Positions 52,284 to 64,000 of a stretch of DNA of 64,000 nt are shown piece after piece. Below the pieces are notes generated by a model. It made no database searches. It was not told the origin of the DNA and worked only from the letters and a program-made list of their open reading frames with translations. The DNA comes from Takakia lepidozioides (Eukaryota; Streptophyta; Takakiopsida; Takakiales; Takakiaceae), in the NCBI GenBank assembly GCA_030704615.1, contig CM060733.1, forward strand, positions 61,444,001 to 61,508,000, written 5' to 3'. Position numbers and translations under genes: made by a program. Each line of letters begins with the position of its first letter. The first letter of the stretch is position 1.

Positions 52284-53530
52284 ATTTCTCCGGCAGTACG
52301 AAAGGGCGTCTCACACTCTGGGAGCCTCACAGCGAGATTTGCCTTCTGCACGCATTACTGGTCCCCAAAATGCTTGTCTATTTCCACCAAGAACTCCTGC
52401 ATATCCACTCCAAGACCCGGGAACAGAGACTGCACATCTTGGCAGCTACCTAGAGGCCTCCATCATCGGCCAGAGAAACTTTGGGGAACCATCAAAACGA
52501 GGTCCAACATACCTCCATGGACTGATGCCAAGGACTCCCAGCAATCCACGAAATCTTCCGCATGAAAGCTGGCTAGAGTCATACAAAATCGTAAGCACTG
52601 ACATATTGTGATGCTCAAGATACCCGTGGAAAAACCGAGAGCCAAAAAACCACAAGAGCACGCGCTTCTCCTCCCATCCCTCCCCTGCAGGCAGCTCTCA
52701 CATGCTCTTCTTAAATCCACCCCAACCTTCGAACAACCTCCTCAGGAATTGCTAGAACTGCATAGTCCTCACCAATTCGTGAACTACAACACTCATCCCA
52801 CAACCGTTATTATTGTTGCCCTGTCCTTGGCTCCTGACCGAGCGGTGTAGATGGTCCGAGTAAACAAACGGATTGCCCCAGCCCAAAGACAACAATGTGG
52901 GGCTCCTGGCAGAACGCAGAGCGACATTGCACGATCAGCTCAGGTCTGCTGCATGGATCCCGAGATGCAATCAAGCTGCCGAGCGGCGATTGTCTAACTA
53001 CAAATCTAGGCCCCCCTCGTCCTTCTCCCTGCTGCTGCAACTGGCAACTAACAGGACCGTAGCCTCGTGCCACGTGGGCGTGCAGGGGTTACAACACCCC
53101 TTGCCCGTCAGTTAGGCCTATCACCAACAGGCGCAAAGAACACGTGGCTCTTTGTGATTGGTGTAGGGGAGGGTAAAGTGGCGTCACCTCGCTTGGGACA
53201 TGAGAATAGTCGATGGATAACTGCTGCGGAGCCGCTCGCTTTGCTGCATTCGGTGCAGAACTTTTCGTAACGATTTCTTTGCTTGTCTTGATTCACTGAC
53301 GCCATTACCAGTGTGTGTCTCAAGATCTGGACGTGGGTGCTGGCCATGCTTGGGATTGTAGGAGAAAGAGCTTGTGAAAGAGTACAATTGCATCGAAGTA
53401 GACGAAGGGTTATATTGTGCAGCTTTAAGAACAGCTCCCTCGCAGGCCACCAGAGAGAAGTCGGTACAATGCTTCAAAAGATTTCAGAGTGAATGTTGAG
53501 CCAGTGAGAGATGATCCAGAGATTCTCTTG
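52284..53530. other. Intergenic, no gene recognised
   Basis: Upstream flank of the - strand coiled-coil gene. A 189-residue + frame (52042-52611) overlaps that gene's first exon antisense and shows no domain. Other frames are unsupported. Confidence 0.35.
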
Positions 53531-53608
53531 TTTTGCTCTCTTTTGAGAATGGACGCTGGTGAATGCCCTTCCGGCATTCACCAGCGTCCATCTTGAAAGA
53601 GAGCAAAA
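53531..53608. repeat. Near-perfect hairpin (foldback)
   Basis: ATGGACGCTGGTGAATGCC (53549-53567) and its exact reverse complement (53573-53591) are separated by only five bases. An outer stem of 13 more pairs (TTTTGCTCTCTTT at 53531-53543 with 53596-53608) is joined through a small mismatched bulge. The total foldback is about 78 bases. Confidence 0.9.
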
Positions 53609-55407
53609 AAATGCGGGTCTACCAGAAAAGATCGTTTGAGCCTTCTAGAGTACAAAGACATATGGCCAGGGATAGGTCTACAGTACGGGGTGTGGAGGTG
53701 GGGGAGTGGTAGGCATTGTTCTGCTAGCGGGGGAGGCGCTACTTGGCTAGTGCATGTCTTTTGTCGCTGCCTTGCGGAGGTGTTATTTGCAATCTCTGTC
53801 GTTGGTTTGCATATTGTTTTCCTCGGCCCCTGCAGACGGGATTTAGAAGTGCTGTCAGATATGGACTTCATGATTTCTAGGCAGGGAGACATAATGTGGG
53901 TCTGGCGGTGGCAAGAACACCAGTACAGTAAAATCCTTGGAAGGGATCAGACCTGTCTTCTACCTTGTCGAGCAGGATATAATTCTCCCATCGAAATTTC
54001 CTTTGGCTGGGCAGGCAGCTGACTTCATCTTTGTAAGATATATAGTCTGTTTCCAGTGGCATTTCTCCTATGCGTGTAGAAAAGCAGCTCGGAAACCTGC
54101 TTGGCGATGATTACCCTGACATAGCTCCCAGACGGTACATTCCCCTGCAGGTACACTGTGCTCTCCAGGGTAATCATCGGTGTATATTAGGACACGGTCT
54201 CTCTTGAAGGTTGGTTCTGGTTCGTCTGTTTTCATCTTCTAAGCTCTCACATGAATATGTATGTTGTGTGCACATCTCTTTTCTTCTATCTGTTTTCTGG
54301 CTCGCAACTGTTATCAGACGAACTAATAAAAATACCTCTCTTGATGGGACGTACATTGGGTCAGTTCTGACGCGGGAAGAATCTATGCTTCATCACACCC
54401 AACCTCCATGGTTGGCTTCCGATGTATAACTTGTCGAGTCAAGCGTCCCAATACGCCTGATAACGGGCTGAGACCTTCTAAGACCTGCTTTGTTGGGTTT
54501 CTAGTTCATGCCACTGAGCTCTGAAGATTCATCACGGTGATTATTTATTCGTCCCACATTTGATATACAGTCACGTATGCCTCTTAATTCTCTCTTTACG
54601 TTTCACCAACGCATGCGAAAAGATGGGGTTGGAGGAAGCTCCTGTTTGTCACTCTCAACATTTTCCCTCTCTCTCTAAACATGTAATTCTCTGGACGTTA
54701 AACTCTCTCTCTCTCTCTTCTCTCAACATTTCCATACTGGACCGTTTCCCAGAGCATGCAAAAGCTCTAGAAGATTCTCAGAACCTTCAGTTGAGGAACC
54801 ACAGTGCCGTGGCAGTGGGACACTTCGCAACCACCTCCTCAACTGTGCTTGGCTTCCTGGACGGCGGCAAGGCGTAAGAGCTCTTCCTCACGCTCGGAAA
54901 GAACGTTGACTAGAGCACGCAGCACGGTACCCAGCTACCTAGTCATGCCCGACTTTGACGGTTAGGCGTGGGAAGGTGGCGACGCTGACTGCGCAACATG
55001 TGGGTAGAGTCAAGCCCAAGTATCGCACATTTCAAGAGAGAGTCAGATCGAGCTCGAAGTGCGATAATCCTGCAAATTGCGTCGCTCAACTCGGATTTGG
55101 GACTGCATTATTCCCGTGCTTGCGTGGAAACAGTATTGCATAGGTGGCATGCGTAGTTTTACTTGCTTAATATGGCATTTCAGCAGGGAGGGAGATGATG
55201 GTGAGCGACGAGGCTGATTGTCTTCCATGGCCTAATCGGAGAGAGAGAGGAACAAAAAAGTGAGTGACAGGAAGATACAGAGAGAGCCCGAGAGAAAGAT
55301 TAACAGAACGTGCCCCATTCCCGAGAGAAGGGTTCTTGGTGGATCTTTTGGGTTGTTAAAAGTTTGTTGTCTGCGCGAGACGGTGTGTGGAAGTGCAGGT
55401 TAGAGGA
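53609..55407. other. Intergenic with a second inverted repeat, no gene recognised
   Basis: CGATGATTACCCTG at 54105-54118 is exactly reverse-complementary to 54166-54179. A CT microsatellite lies near 54705-54722 and GA-rich tracts at 55238-55300 precede the kinase-like gene, probably in its leader. No coding motif was found. Confidence 0.45.
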
Positions 55408-58400
55408 ATGTCGTCATCCACAATGGGAGCCGAAAAGGCAGAGGGAAGTAGTGTAAGCCGAGAAGTGGGCGATGCAGCGGAGGAATCAGGTGGATCCAAC
55501 ACTCGACCGCCTCGCCGCACCTCGTCCAAGTATGATTTTGTCAAGGTACGCAGCCAGATGGAAATTTCGGGGTTAGGTGCGGAACTTGGCTCTTATTTCA
55601 ATCCACCCATACTCGAAGCGTTTAATCAGTTCAAGGTCAGGAACTGTGGTTGATGGGTTAATCATGACAAGAACGATGTTTGCCATAGCTGGTAGTAGCA
55701 CTACAGATGGACCCAAACAACGAAGATCGGGGCTTTGTTGCATTGTGCACGCCTAGTTTCAGTGCTTGTCGCAGGTGGATGCACAGTTGAGCCTGCTTCT
55801 ATTTCCACATCATGTGGCTACAGATCTATCCCATTGTCACGATTCCACATGCATTTACCTTTGTGGGGACAGAAAGAAGGTGCAAGAAATTTATAACGTC
55901 CATGGGCCCCATCCCGACGAATTAGGGCAATAAAAACCCATCAAAGGGCCTCCAAATTTCGCCCTGAGAGAGAGGATAAACCTGGGAGGTCCGAAGGGGG
56001 CAGGGGATGCAAGTAGAATAACACAAAACCACCGAAAACAGAGAAGAGAACCACATGGGAAGCTGCACAACACTCTCGGTTCCTCAACCCTAAGCCTCTG
56101 CCAGGGACGAGAATCTCTAAATAAACCCAAGTAGAGAGAGACTCTGGGGATGTTGCGGCAAGATGCTAAGGGAGGATAAGTCTGTTAAGCTGTTGAGCTG
56201 ACCAGAGGCGAAGAGAAATATTGTGAGTGTGTTTTGGCGAGAGGGAAAAGGGGGTCAGGGTTTGTCTGGGGTGTTGTGTTGTGTTTTGGTGGGGAACAAT
56301 GCAGATCACTACTATGTGATGTGGTCAAGACGTACTGGGTGAGACGCAGCATGCTCACTGGACAAAGGTGTTGTGTGGCCATGTCTGATGCCATTTAGGC
56401 ACCATGGAGGGGCAGAGACTTGGGGCTGGTTGAGGATGATTTTGAGGATGGTTTTGGGGTCGGAACGTTACAAATGTGTCCTTGTAAGCAAAGTCACTTC
56501 CATCTGAATGCAAGAAGCAGATAGCAGAAGCTGCTTCGGGGGTCGTCGATATGCGTTTTTGAAGGGTTGTCACACATCAATCATTTCGACGACGGTCCTG
56601 GTTTCTTTGTTGTGACATTTTTGGTTGGCAGGCCAACTTGGTTGGTTGTTTTGTGACAACTGGAGGGTGTGTGATTGTTGACAGATTCCAAGTCAGGTAG
56701 CAATCAAAATTTCGCTGGAGCTGAAGAAGCTGCTAATTGACAACAGCCTGCTAGATGTGTAAGCTGTCTGGCCCTGGGTAGGCTAATCGATGTTTCAGGC
56801 ATCTTAAAGTTTGACTTTTGACACGATTGTATGCTTGGATGTCTGCAGATCACAGTCAGATCTGGAGGCTAATCTATTTAAGGTAAGAGCCACATGGTAT
56901 CGTGGGTTTCCAGTGGGTAAATAACTGGTGTCCAAGGTGGTAGCGTAAGTACTTGAGAGGGAGGGGTGGAGAAGAGGAAGATGGGCAAGTGGACAGAATG
57001 GCCAATTATGGAGGCAGTGTGGATGCTAGACTAACAGCAGGGTTGGTGGCGCAGCTCATGGAGCGCCGCGGATATGGAGCAGAATATATTAACCGTTATA
57101 AGATGATGACCAGGTCTGTTCCACCTTCTCTTTGCTGATTGCATATTCCAAACATGGGCTGCAATTATAGCAAGAAATGTTCGCGAATCCATACATCCAG
57201 TCAAAATGACTGTCAGAGGCAACTGTCTTTGAGATGTTTGGGTTAATTAGATGCACTTGTCAGGCTCATCATTAATACATCTGCAAAGGGAATTGTTTAT
57301 ACATTGTAGAGGGGTTTGAACCTCTGAAATGAGACTGAAATGGAGTTGCGACTGTGTCCTGGGACGGAAAACAGATTTCATCACCAGAGGTTGCCACTCA
57401 TTATTCTGGTGTGTGGGACGGCTTGTGTGGGCAAATCAACTGTCGCCACTCAACTTTCTCAGCGCCTCAATCTTCCAAATGTCTTGCAGGTCTATACTGA
57501 ACAAATGATTGAGGCCCCTTTTACTGTAGATGGCTGCACATTAGGAATGCAGATGGAAAACTGCAACCTATTTCTTGATCTGGTACAAACAATCAAGAAT
57601 GTAAGATGCCACTCAGGGTAGTATCGGTCAATCAATTACTGAGAATCAAGATGCTGCAGAATATCAAGCTGTCCATCACTAACAGGTCATCTTGCTATGC
57701 ATGTGCAATCTGAATTCCTCCCTGTATCTTTCTGGCATTCCTGCCTTCTTATTATCTGTAGCAGTTGTATTTTGCAGACAGACATGGTTTACGAACTCCT
57801 TCGCACCTCTACAGAGTGAGTTTAACCTATTTCTATCTGAGCTTCCCTTGGGCGTTATAATGTTTCTTGTCTTTTGTTCTCTCTGCCTTCCCCTTACACC
57901 AACCCAATGCCCAGGTGAAGGATTAGTAGAAGACCCACATTTAACTTTGTATCATGAGAAAGGCTGGTTCTTAGAGGGTCTGCAAATGCAGGTCACAGAC
58001 TTTTCTTGCAAACAGATCTAGGACCTCAGTATGTCCAATCTTTCTGGTTGATCTTGTCTGTGTATGTGCAGTGCTCCCCTTGCTTCCACAACAGTTTGGG
58101 CCAGGGACTTTTCTTCACCAGAAGAGCTTGTGACAGAGTTTTGTCGTGAATGTCGAATCGTGCGCAAAGGTTAAATACCTGTTTTTCCTCACCTGAAGGC
58201 ATAGTGAGATGGATGTGCAGTGTAAGAAGTAAAGTAAGAAGGAATTTTGTGGGGTGGAAAGTGAGAGGAAGTGGAAATAGGGTGGAGGTCACAAGGTTGT
58301 AGGGTCACCTGGTTGAAATCGCTGCAATGGCTCTGTACCCTGCCTCCACTGTGTTTTGGTTCCGAAAGCATGAGCAGCCAGCTGCTTGTTATTTCACAAG

Positions 58401-61006
58401 GGTGTGCGTCATGATGTGTTCTATATCCATTTAACTACCTACACTGTCAAAACCAACCTTGGATTTCTCTTCCCAATTGTCAACACTTAGAAGCCCCTTC
58501 TTCCGTGACACCTAATTGACCCTGTCACCATCTTATGCAGCAGTCAGCCATGATCAGAGGAATGGCCTAGGTTTTCCATGAATTAACACTTACATATGCC
58601 ATGGGATTGCAGGACTAGATGGTGATCTCAAGAAAGCAATGAAGGATGGCAAGCCTGTCATTATTGAGGTACTTCAAGATGCTGCAAGGCAGTGTATGGC
58701 CAGTAGTCAGGGCAACAGGCATCATAACCCGTAAGAACAATCACTGTGAATGTCGAGGTATCCGATCACATTTGGCGACATGCTTTTCCCATGTGCTCGC
58801 ATCTGCCATACTCTTGCTGGCTGGGTACAACATACTCGTAGAGTTGCTTATGCGGCTGACTGGCACCAAACCGGGTTAGTAGGTACTCCATGTCAAGATA
58901 GTAGCATGTCCTGCTTCCAAGGCAGAAGGGCATGCTTCGATGAACCTCGTAAGCAGTGAGGTATCGACATCATCAACTCAAGCTCTGAAATAATCCCATG
59001 GAGAGAATGAAACCTGCATTTGCTGACAAGGTGTGGGCTGCAGGGATTGCATTTGGACCCTTCCATCTATCTTATGGATGAAGAGAATGGAGGCTTTGGA
59101 CTTGGCTCAGTACATATGAAGGCTCTTTCTCCACATCAGGAGGGAGTGACAGTCACTGCCAGTGTGGCAGATAGTAAGTCAGATCAAAGCAATGTAGTGG
59201 GCGCCCATCATCCTCAAGAACAGACCTCATCAATAGCTGGTATCCAGACTAGTCCCACCATTCTATTCCTATCAGCCTTCAAGTGCAGCATAGGTTTACT
59301 TCTCCTAAGAGAATCGAGAAATTTGTGAGGATTTGTATAATTCGAGAAAGGATACGGTACTGATCAACGTCTGATTGGTGTTTATTGGTGCCAAAAAAAC
59401 AGTTGGTGTTAGAGTCTGAGGGGTGTCCAACAAAATAGAGGCAAGGGGGAAAGAGATAGATGGGCGTGCTGAGGCAGCCAAGGGCCTGTTGGATCAATCA
59501 CAGCATTTTGGCCTCACTAGTTTGGAGCACGTGGAGTTCATGGGAACAGGACTTTGTTAATGCAGTTCACAATGTACTGTTGGAGGGTTATCTCTAGCTT
59601 CAGTCTGAGTTTGTTATTGATGCTCTCCAGATTGCCAGAGTCTACTCTGGTTGTTCCCTCGTGGCATTCTCCCACTGAGAAGTAGGAGCTCCACTTAGAG
59701 GTGACACAAAGGGGCAGGGGCTCCGAGGGAGCCCAGTCCCCACCCAGGCACCCCCCTCCCTGCAAGATGTGGTATTTGGGGATTAGACACTGGGGGGATG
59801 TTTGTGTCATGCATCGAGTGGCCTTTCCAGGGGACGGGAAGCTGAAAATTCAGGAGGATGCTTCCCAAGCCAAAGCACCAACCAAGGGGGCTGTCCCCAA
59901 ATGTATTGTGGTGCCTATCGTATTGAAGATGGCTGACATTGATCACCAGGTATCAATGCATTCTCATTCCCGGTCATTGATTTTAGGCTATCTTTTGGGG
60001 AAAAGGAATATCTGACAATGATTGCTGGCTTCCAGACTCTTCTGGAGGAGTGGATTGCCAGCAGGGGAGCAGACGACGGAAGCACGGCACCATTGGTGGT
60101 ATGTGTTTGACTTTCCAGCAGCAAACACTGGAGGGCATGATACTAGTCTGTATATGGAGATTTGGGGGAAGCAGACTCTTAATTCTTGTCTCAAATCAAA
60201 TTCAGGGATGTCTGCTTGACCATGAAAATTCTTGCTGAAGTTTACATAGAGGCCATCAAGAACTGAGTGCAGGGCTAGAAAGAATCATTTTTTGACAGTA
60301 GCCTGTGTTTTTCAAGTACGTCATTTATTTGCTTGGGTGCTAGGGGTAGTACAGATGGGTGGCGCAGGTATTTGCCTATCTGAGAGGGTTGTTCATTTCT
60401 GGTTTGTTTTCTCCTGTAACTCTGGCTGGTGCAGGAGAAAGAGGCTCTCATCAGTAAGTTAGAGACGATTCAAGACTACCTTACATCCTTTGAGTCCCAG
60501 GTGTGTATGTGTGTCTCTCTCTCTCAGTGATGTAGCAAATTCTCATTCATCAAGGTGACAGAAAGGAAGAAAATGAGTTGGATTAGTGATTGAAGTCTAA
60601 CCAGCTTGCTGCTAAATATTTGAGAACAAGTATAGGAAAACACTATTACTACTGACATTTTGTGCCAATGATCCTTTGGTTTTAGGGGATGACAGTGGTG
60701 AATTTGTCTGCCACATCCTTTCCACAGACACTGGATTGGCTGCACAGCTTTCTTCTGGAGGTTTAAAATCTCCCCTTGACTAGTTTTGCCCATGCGCTGT
60801 TGGACATTTTGACTTTGTGTGTTTGGCACGCTAACCCATGTCTGTGTGTGTATGGAGGTGAAGCTAAGAGACTTTTTTGAGTGCCGTACATTCTCCTTTA
60901 ACAGGCTTTGAAATTCTGTTCAATCCAATCACCCCTCCACATGGTTTTGTTTTGACAGTGCATTGAGCAGGGGAGCTCACCACCAAGTCCGGGGGCTGGC
61001 TCTTGA
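55408..61006 (+). CDS. 2-phosphoglycerate-kinase-like P-loop NTPase (exon 2 disrupted)
   Basis: Exons: 55408-55545, an uncertain exon 2 at about 56262-56369, 56685-56758, 56849-56882, 57055-57113, 57375-57489, 57778-57815, 58072-58169, 58613-58668, 59044-59173, 59831-59949, 60036-60098, 60435-60500, 60686-60760, 60959-61006. From exon 3 on, all phases agree (324 residues). Motifs in order: KYDFVK, NNADHYYV, IPSQVAIKISLELKKLL (ATP-cone-like part), QSDLEANLF, MERRGYGAEYINRY, the Walker A loop GTACVGKST, TDMVYELLRTST, VWARDFSSPEELVTEFCREC, LKKAMKDGKPVIIE, LHLDPSIYLMD, ALLEEW-like LLEEWIASR, TIQDYL, FPQTLDWLH. This is the plant family related to archaeal 2-phosphoglycerate kinase, probably phosphorylating a small metabolite in the cytosol; rice LPA1, linked to phytic acid, belongs to the wider group. 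Exon 2 does not read through as found. Confidence 0.85.
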
Positions 61007-63414
61007 GCAGTGTTTATTTTTTTGGCGAAAAATTGCCAAATGGCGACCTCAAAACATTAAAATGGAACATTCTGTCGTAAATTCCCATTTTTTTCATGGA
61101 TGAAATCGCCAAACTTTACAAGGAAAAATAAATAGAATGGATGCATTCGCCAAATGTGGATGATATAAATGGATGAAAGTACATAGGAGGATGATTATAT
61201 CCAAATTTTCAATAGATGAACAGAATATATAGCTATTTCTTGTAGCCACTTGTGCTATTTTTCAAATTTAAGAAAAAAATCACTGCTCTTGAGTGGACAC
61301 TGGAAGCCCATGTACAAACCTCGTGTTGGCCAAGGGGTGGTTGATCATCTGCTTCAACTATCAAATTTATTCCTTCATCACATATCTCGCACAAGAAGCA
61401 TTGCAGTTGTTTCCTTGGTTCAAAGTTGGATGCAGGCGATTGCTCGCCCTTACCTGCTGACTCTACCAAGTCACAGGTTGTATTTGCATGAAGCTCCCAC
61501 TCATTTGGGAAGTCTCTGCCCCTGGGGAAATGAGTCATGAATGAACAAGCCAGCTTTTGCCAATTGAAGTTTGATCAATACTCAGCCATGTAATTGCTTG
61601 GGAATTACATGTGAGAGGTCTCTGACTGTGGAAGAAAACTGTAAAGGAACAGCATGCAAATCAGGCGAGGCTCGGAGGTGGATGTTATAATGAGGAATAT
61701 GATTGGAGAAAAGTAGAAGGTTTGGTTGTAGTTGAGTCTGCAGACTTTTGATCTGTCCAGCTGGACAGTGCCTGGCAACTTGGTAACTTTGGCAAGGGGC
61801 GGGTGGGTGGGGGAAGGATGCGCAGATGAGAGGGAATGGGTGGACAGTGGCCCACCTTCTGACAAAACTTAAGAGCATTGAGTCGCTTTTTATGTAACTC
61901 CTTCGAAGTGTCGCCAGTACAAAAGATGGGCGCCTAAACTTTCCCTTGCTCATCTCAATCCGACCAATTTGCCAATATGTGGACTATCGCATGATGTGAG
62001 GAACTTTTTGGATCCAACTTTTTGCCTCTGTCAACGCTTCTAGAAGCCTCCACACACCACCCAATTACCCCAACCCTGTGCTGCCATTTTCCCGCCTAAG
62101 CCCTTGGCCATAAACAAGTATGAAAAAGGGGAGCCCCCTGAATGCAATTATAGAAACCAGGAAAAAATAATCTGCGAAGGCTGACAACAGGGGCGGTGAC
62201 GGCCAGTGTTGCGCAGTGGGTCATGTGTATGGGAGAGGGGGAGACTTTCGAGACAAACCTACACTCATGCACGTTTGAGGTGTCTTTAATGGGGCTAGTT
62301 AGGGAGAAACTGGACAGAGAAGGTGTGTAGGCTAGTGTGTACATAAGCGTCTACCATGTTGACACACAGACTCTCAAAAGTTTTGCCATATACTTAATGC
62401 CACCTTCGTTTCCCACTTGGAAAAGTCATGTTATTATGTTGTCTTGGATAGTGGGCATATAACTTAATGTTTATCAGCTGACCAGTCAACCAAGGACAGT
62501 CCCTTCACCCAAAAATGGCATTTATTTCAGTCGTCTTTTCAGACAAAACGAGGGCAGCGCTGTACATACATGCATTATACACACTGCACAGAGTTCGTGG
62601 GTAGGGAAGGCACGAAGGTGCTAAGAGGATCCGCTTTTACTCACTTGCCTTTGAAGTTTGTCACCTTTGTCACCTTAACGAAAACGGCTGCAAGGATGCC
62701 GGTCACGCTCGTGTGTATGAGCATCCCCGCTACATGAAAGGGGGAAGTAGTAATGTCGCAACAGACGTGGCACCCAACTCTCCTTCGCTTTCCAATTTGG
62801 CCACGCCGGAGTGTGTACTTGAAGCAGGAGACTAGCCTATTGCACCAGCCGATGTATGTAATGTGGATCATTATTTTCTCCTCGATTTCCTGAAGGTCAG
62901 CCTTAAATCCGTCCTGCATGCTTTCACAAATGGGATGATATTGCACGGCAAAGGGCCGTGCGCCCCATGGCACTACAAGATCTCAGTTGCGAGATTAGGA
63001 TATGTGTATTGAGGTTATGCCTCTCCTTCTCCAGCAGGAGTTCTACCTTCCATCCCATGTCCCTACCGCAAAATCATTCAGTCTGAAGAGAGAACAGAAG
63101 AGATGAAGGGTCTAGTAAAGGGTGCCTCAACACCTGCCCCTCAACCATATATTATGTTTGAATGAAAGTGCACTTGACGACTCGACTCCTCCAGGGCAAG
63201 GAGGGGAGCACCCACAATTTCATCATGCCCAACCTCCCTACATTTACTGAAATCTTTTGTTTAAAAGGCCTAATTTGGCAACAAACTGGCGATCTGCAAT
63301 TCTAGAGCCAGAACCCTAGGACATAGATCGAGAGTGTCCGACTGCTCTCTGAAGAGCCACCCGGTGGTCCCCTGTTGTGTACAATCTAGGCCAAGGATGG
63401 GCCGCAGACTGGCT
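61007..63414. other. 3' flanks and intergenic DNA
   Basis: This lies between the kinase-like gene (+) and the membrane-protein gene (-), so it holds both 3' ends. The - strand frame at 62641-62973 ends in a hydrophobic VAGMLIHTSVTGILAAVFV segment with a stop at 62641. It could be the last exon of a small membrane protein, with an acceptor-like AG near 62738, but no family is recognised. Confidence 0.35.
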
Positions 63415-64000
63415 CTAGAAGATCATCCGGCCGCTGGAGGGGAATTTGCAGCGGGACCAAACACTCTGCTTTGCAAGTGCAAGAAGAAGACACACAGCGT
63501 AACAGACTGCATGGCAGACGATGATAAAAATGTACCAAGCTGGTGCCCAAGGCGTGTCCACATTCATGAAGGGGTATGGCCATGTATGGGAGATGCCAGT
63601 GGTATGGACAGTCCACTGGAAAAAGGTGTAACCAGCGCTCCAGAATATCATGTAGCTGATGCGGTACCACGGAAATCGAAGACTGTTGACACAGAATTCG
63701 ATTCCCAGCAGAATTGCGTTCACTGCATGCATGTTGATATCTACGAAGGAGTGATGAAAGGTTGGAGGTAGCACGTAGGGAACAAGAATGGTCCAATACA
63801 CTAAATCTGTGAGCAGCACTGCCGGAGCAACGGCTTGAAACACTCCTTGTGTGACATAGCCTGCAACCCCCGCAGCCTCTCCTTTTTCATTCCTACTCTG
63901 AACGAAAGGCACGTGCACCCTCCCATTCTCAGCACCTTTCTTGCCATTTCCCGACCCACTCGTACCATCCATATCGGCATTATCGTCCTCCAACAGCCCA
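63415..64000 (-). CDS. Multi-pass membrane protein of a rolling-stone-like plant family, C-terminal part
   Basis: The frame is open from the window edge (64000) to a stop at 63415-63417, about 195 residues. It has four hydrophobic spans, around VFQAVAPAVLLTDLVYW, AVNAILLGIEFCVNSL, ISYMIFWSAGYTFFQW and YIFIIVCHAVCYAVCLLLA. The motifs FVDINMHAVNA, NSLRFPWYRI and TWPYPFMNVDTPWAPAWY are typical of a plant family of unknown biochemical role (Arabidopsis At5g62960/At1g10660-like), distantly similar to Drosophila rolling stone. The C-terminus looks natural. The 5' exons lie beyond the right edge, so the start is not in the window. Location in an internal membrane or the plasma membrane is inferred from the spans only. 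Confidence 0.75.
   Translation of the reverse strand, partial: GLLEDDNADMDGTSGSGNGKKGAENGRVHVPFVQSRNEKGEAAGVAGYVTQGVFQAVAPAVLLTDLVYWTILVPYVLPPTFHHSFVDINMHAVNAILLGIEFCVNSLRFPWYRISYMIFWSAGYTFFQWTVHTTGISHTWPYPFMNVDTPWAPAWYIFIIVCHAVCYAVCLLLALAKQSVWSRCKFPSSGRMIF

Noticed and set aside
52042-52611. 189-residue + strand open frame
   Set aside because: No domain or conserved motif is visible, and it is antisense to the first exon of the coiled-coil gene; the frame is probably fortuitous in GC-rich sequence.
61250-61540. + strand frame after the kinase-like gene
   Set aside because: It begins after the natural CIEQGSSPPSPG end and stop at 61006, and has no family motif.

Overview
The window is nuclear DNA of a land plant. 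All multi-exon genes have GT-AG introns of roughly 80-2200 bases, and the families present are plant-specific (class IV HD-Zip, DYW-type PPR, NOI/RIN4, augmin subunit 2, LRR receptor kinase). The intronless PPR and HD-Zip coding regions, the gene density (about one gene per 7-8 kb) and scattered non-LTR retroelement debris would suit a seed-free plant such as a moss or other bryophyte. That is an inference; the species cannot be named from this sequence.

Layout. Bases 1-5000 are AT-rich and decayed, with a broken trihelix/Myb-like gene remnant at about 1.4-2.3 kb. A CT/GA-rich leader (about 4.5-5.7 kb) precedes an intronless class IV HD-Zip transcription factor gene (5687-8080). Bases 8.1-13 kb are repeat-rich, with an imperfect tandem duplication and a tRNA-derived SINE. 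An intronless PPR-DYW gene lies at 13473-15692. Two spliced + strand genes follow: augmin subunit 2 (17336-21612, six exons) and mitochondrial proline dehydrogenase (25274-27474, four exons). A small two-exon NOI/RIN4-like gene lies on the - strand at 29237-29794. From about 30 to 35.9 kb no gene is recognised.

Two - strand genes fill 35.9-52.2 kb. The first is an LRR receptor-like kinase (35895 to at least 43445) with LINE fragments in its introns. The second is an eleven-exon coiled-coil protein gene (45734-52163) with a MITE and a pair of equal-length, equal-phase duplicated exons in its 5' part. A short region with a near-perfect hairpin follows. Next is a + strand gene for a 2-phosphoglycerate-kinase-like P-loop protein (55408-61006); its exons are in register except the second, which looks frame-broken. 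The right edge holds the 3' exon of a multi-pass membrane protein on the - strand.

These are unrelated housekeeping, regulatory and signalling genes, as is usual for a plant chromosome segment. No gene cluster or defence system is seen. The items most worth a second look are the duplicated exons of the uncharacterised coiled-coil gene, the disrupted second exon of the kinase-like gene, the 360-bp MITE and the 53.5-kb hairpin. Splice sites were placed by eye from phase, consensus and protein family conservation; no transcript evidence was available.
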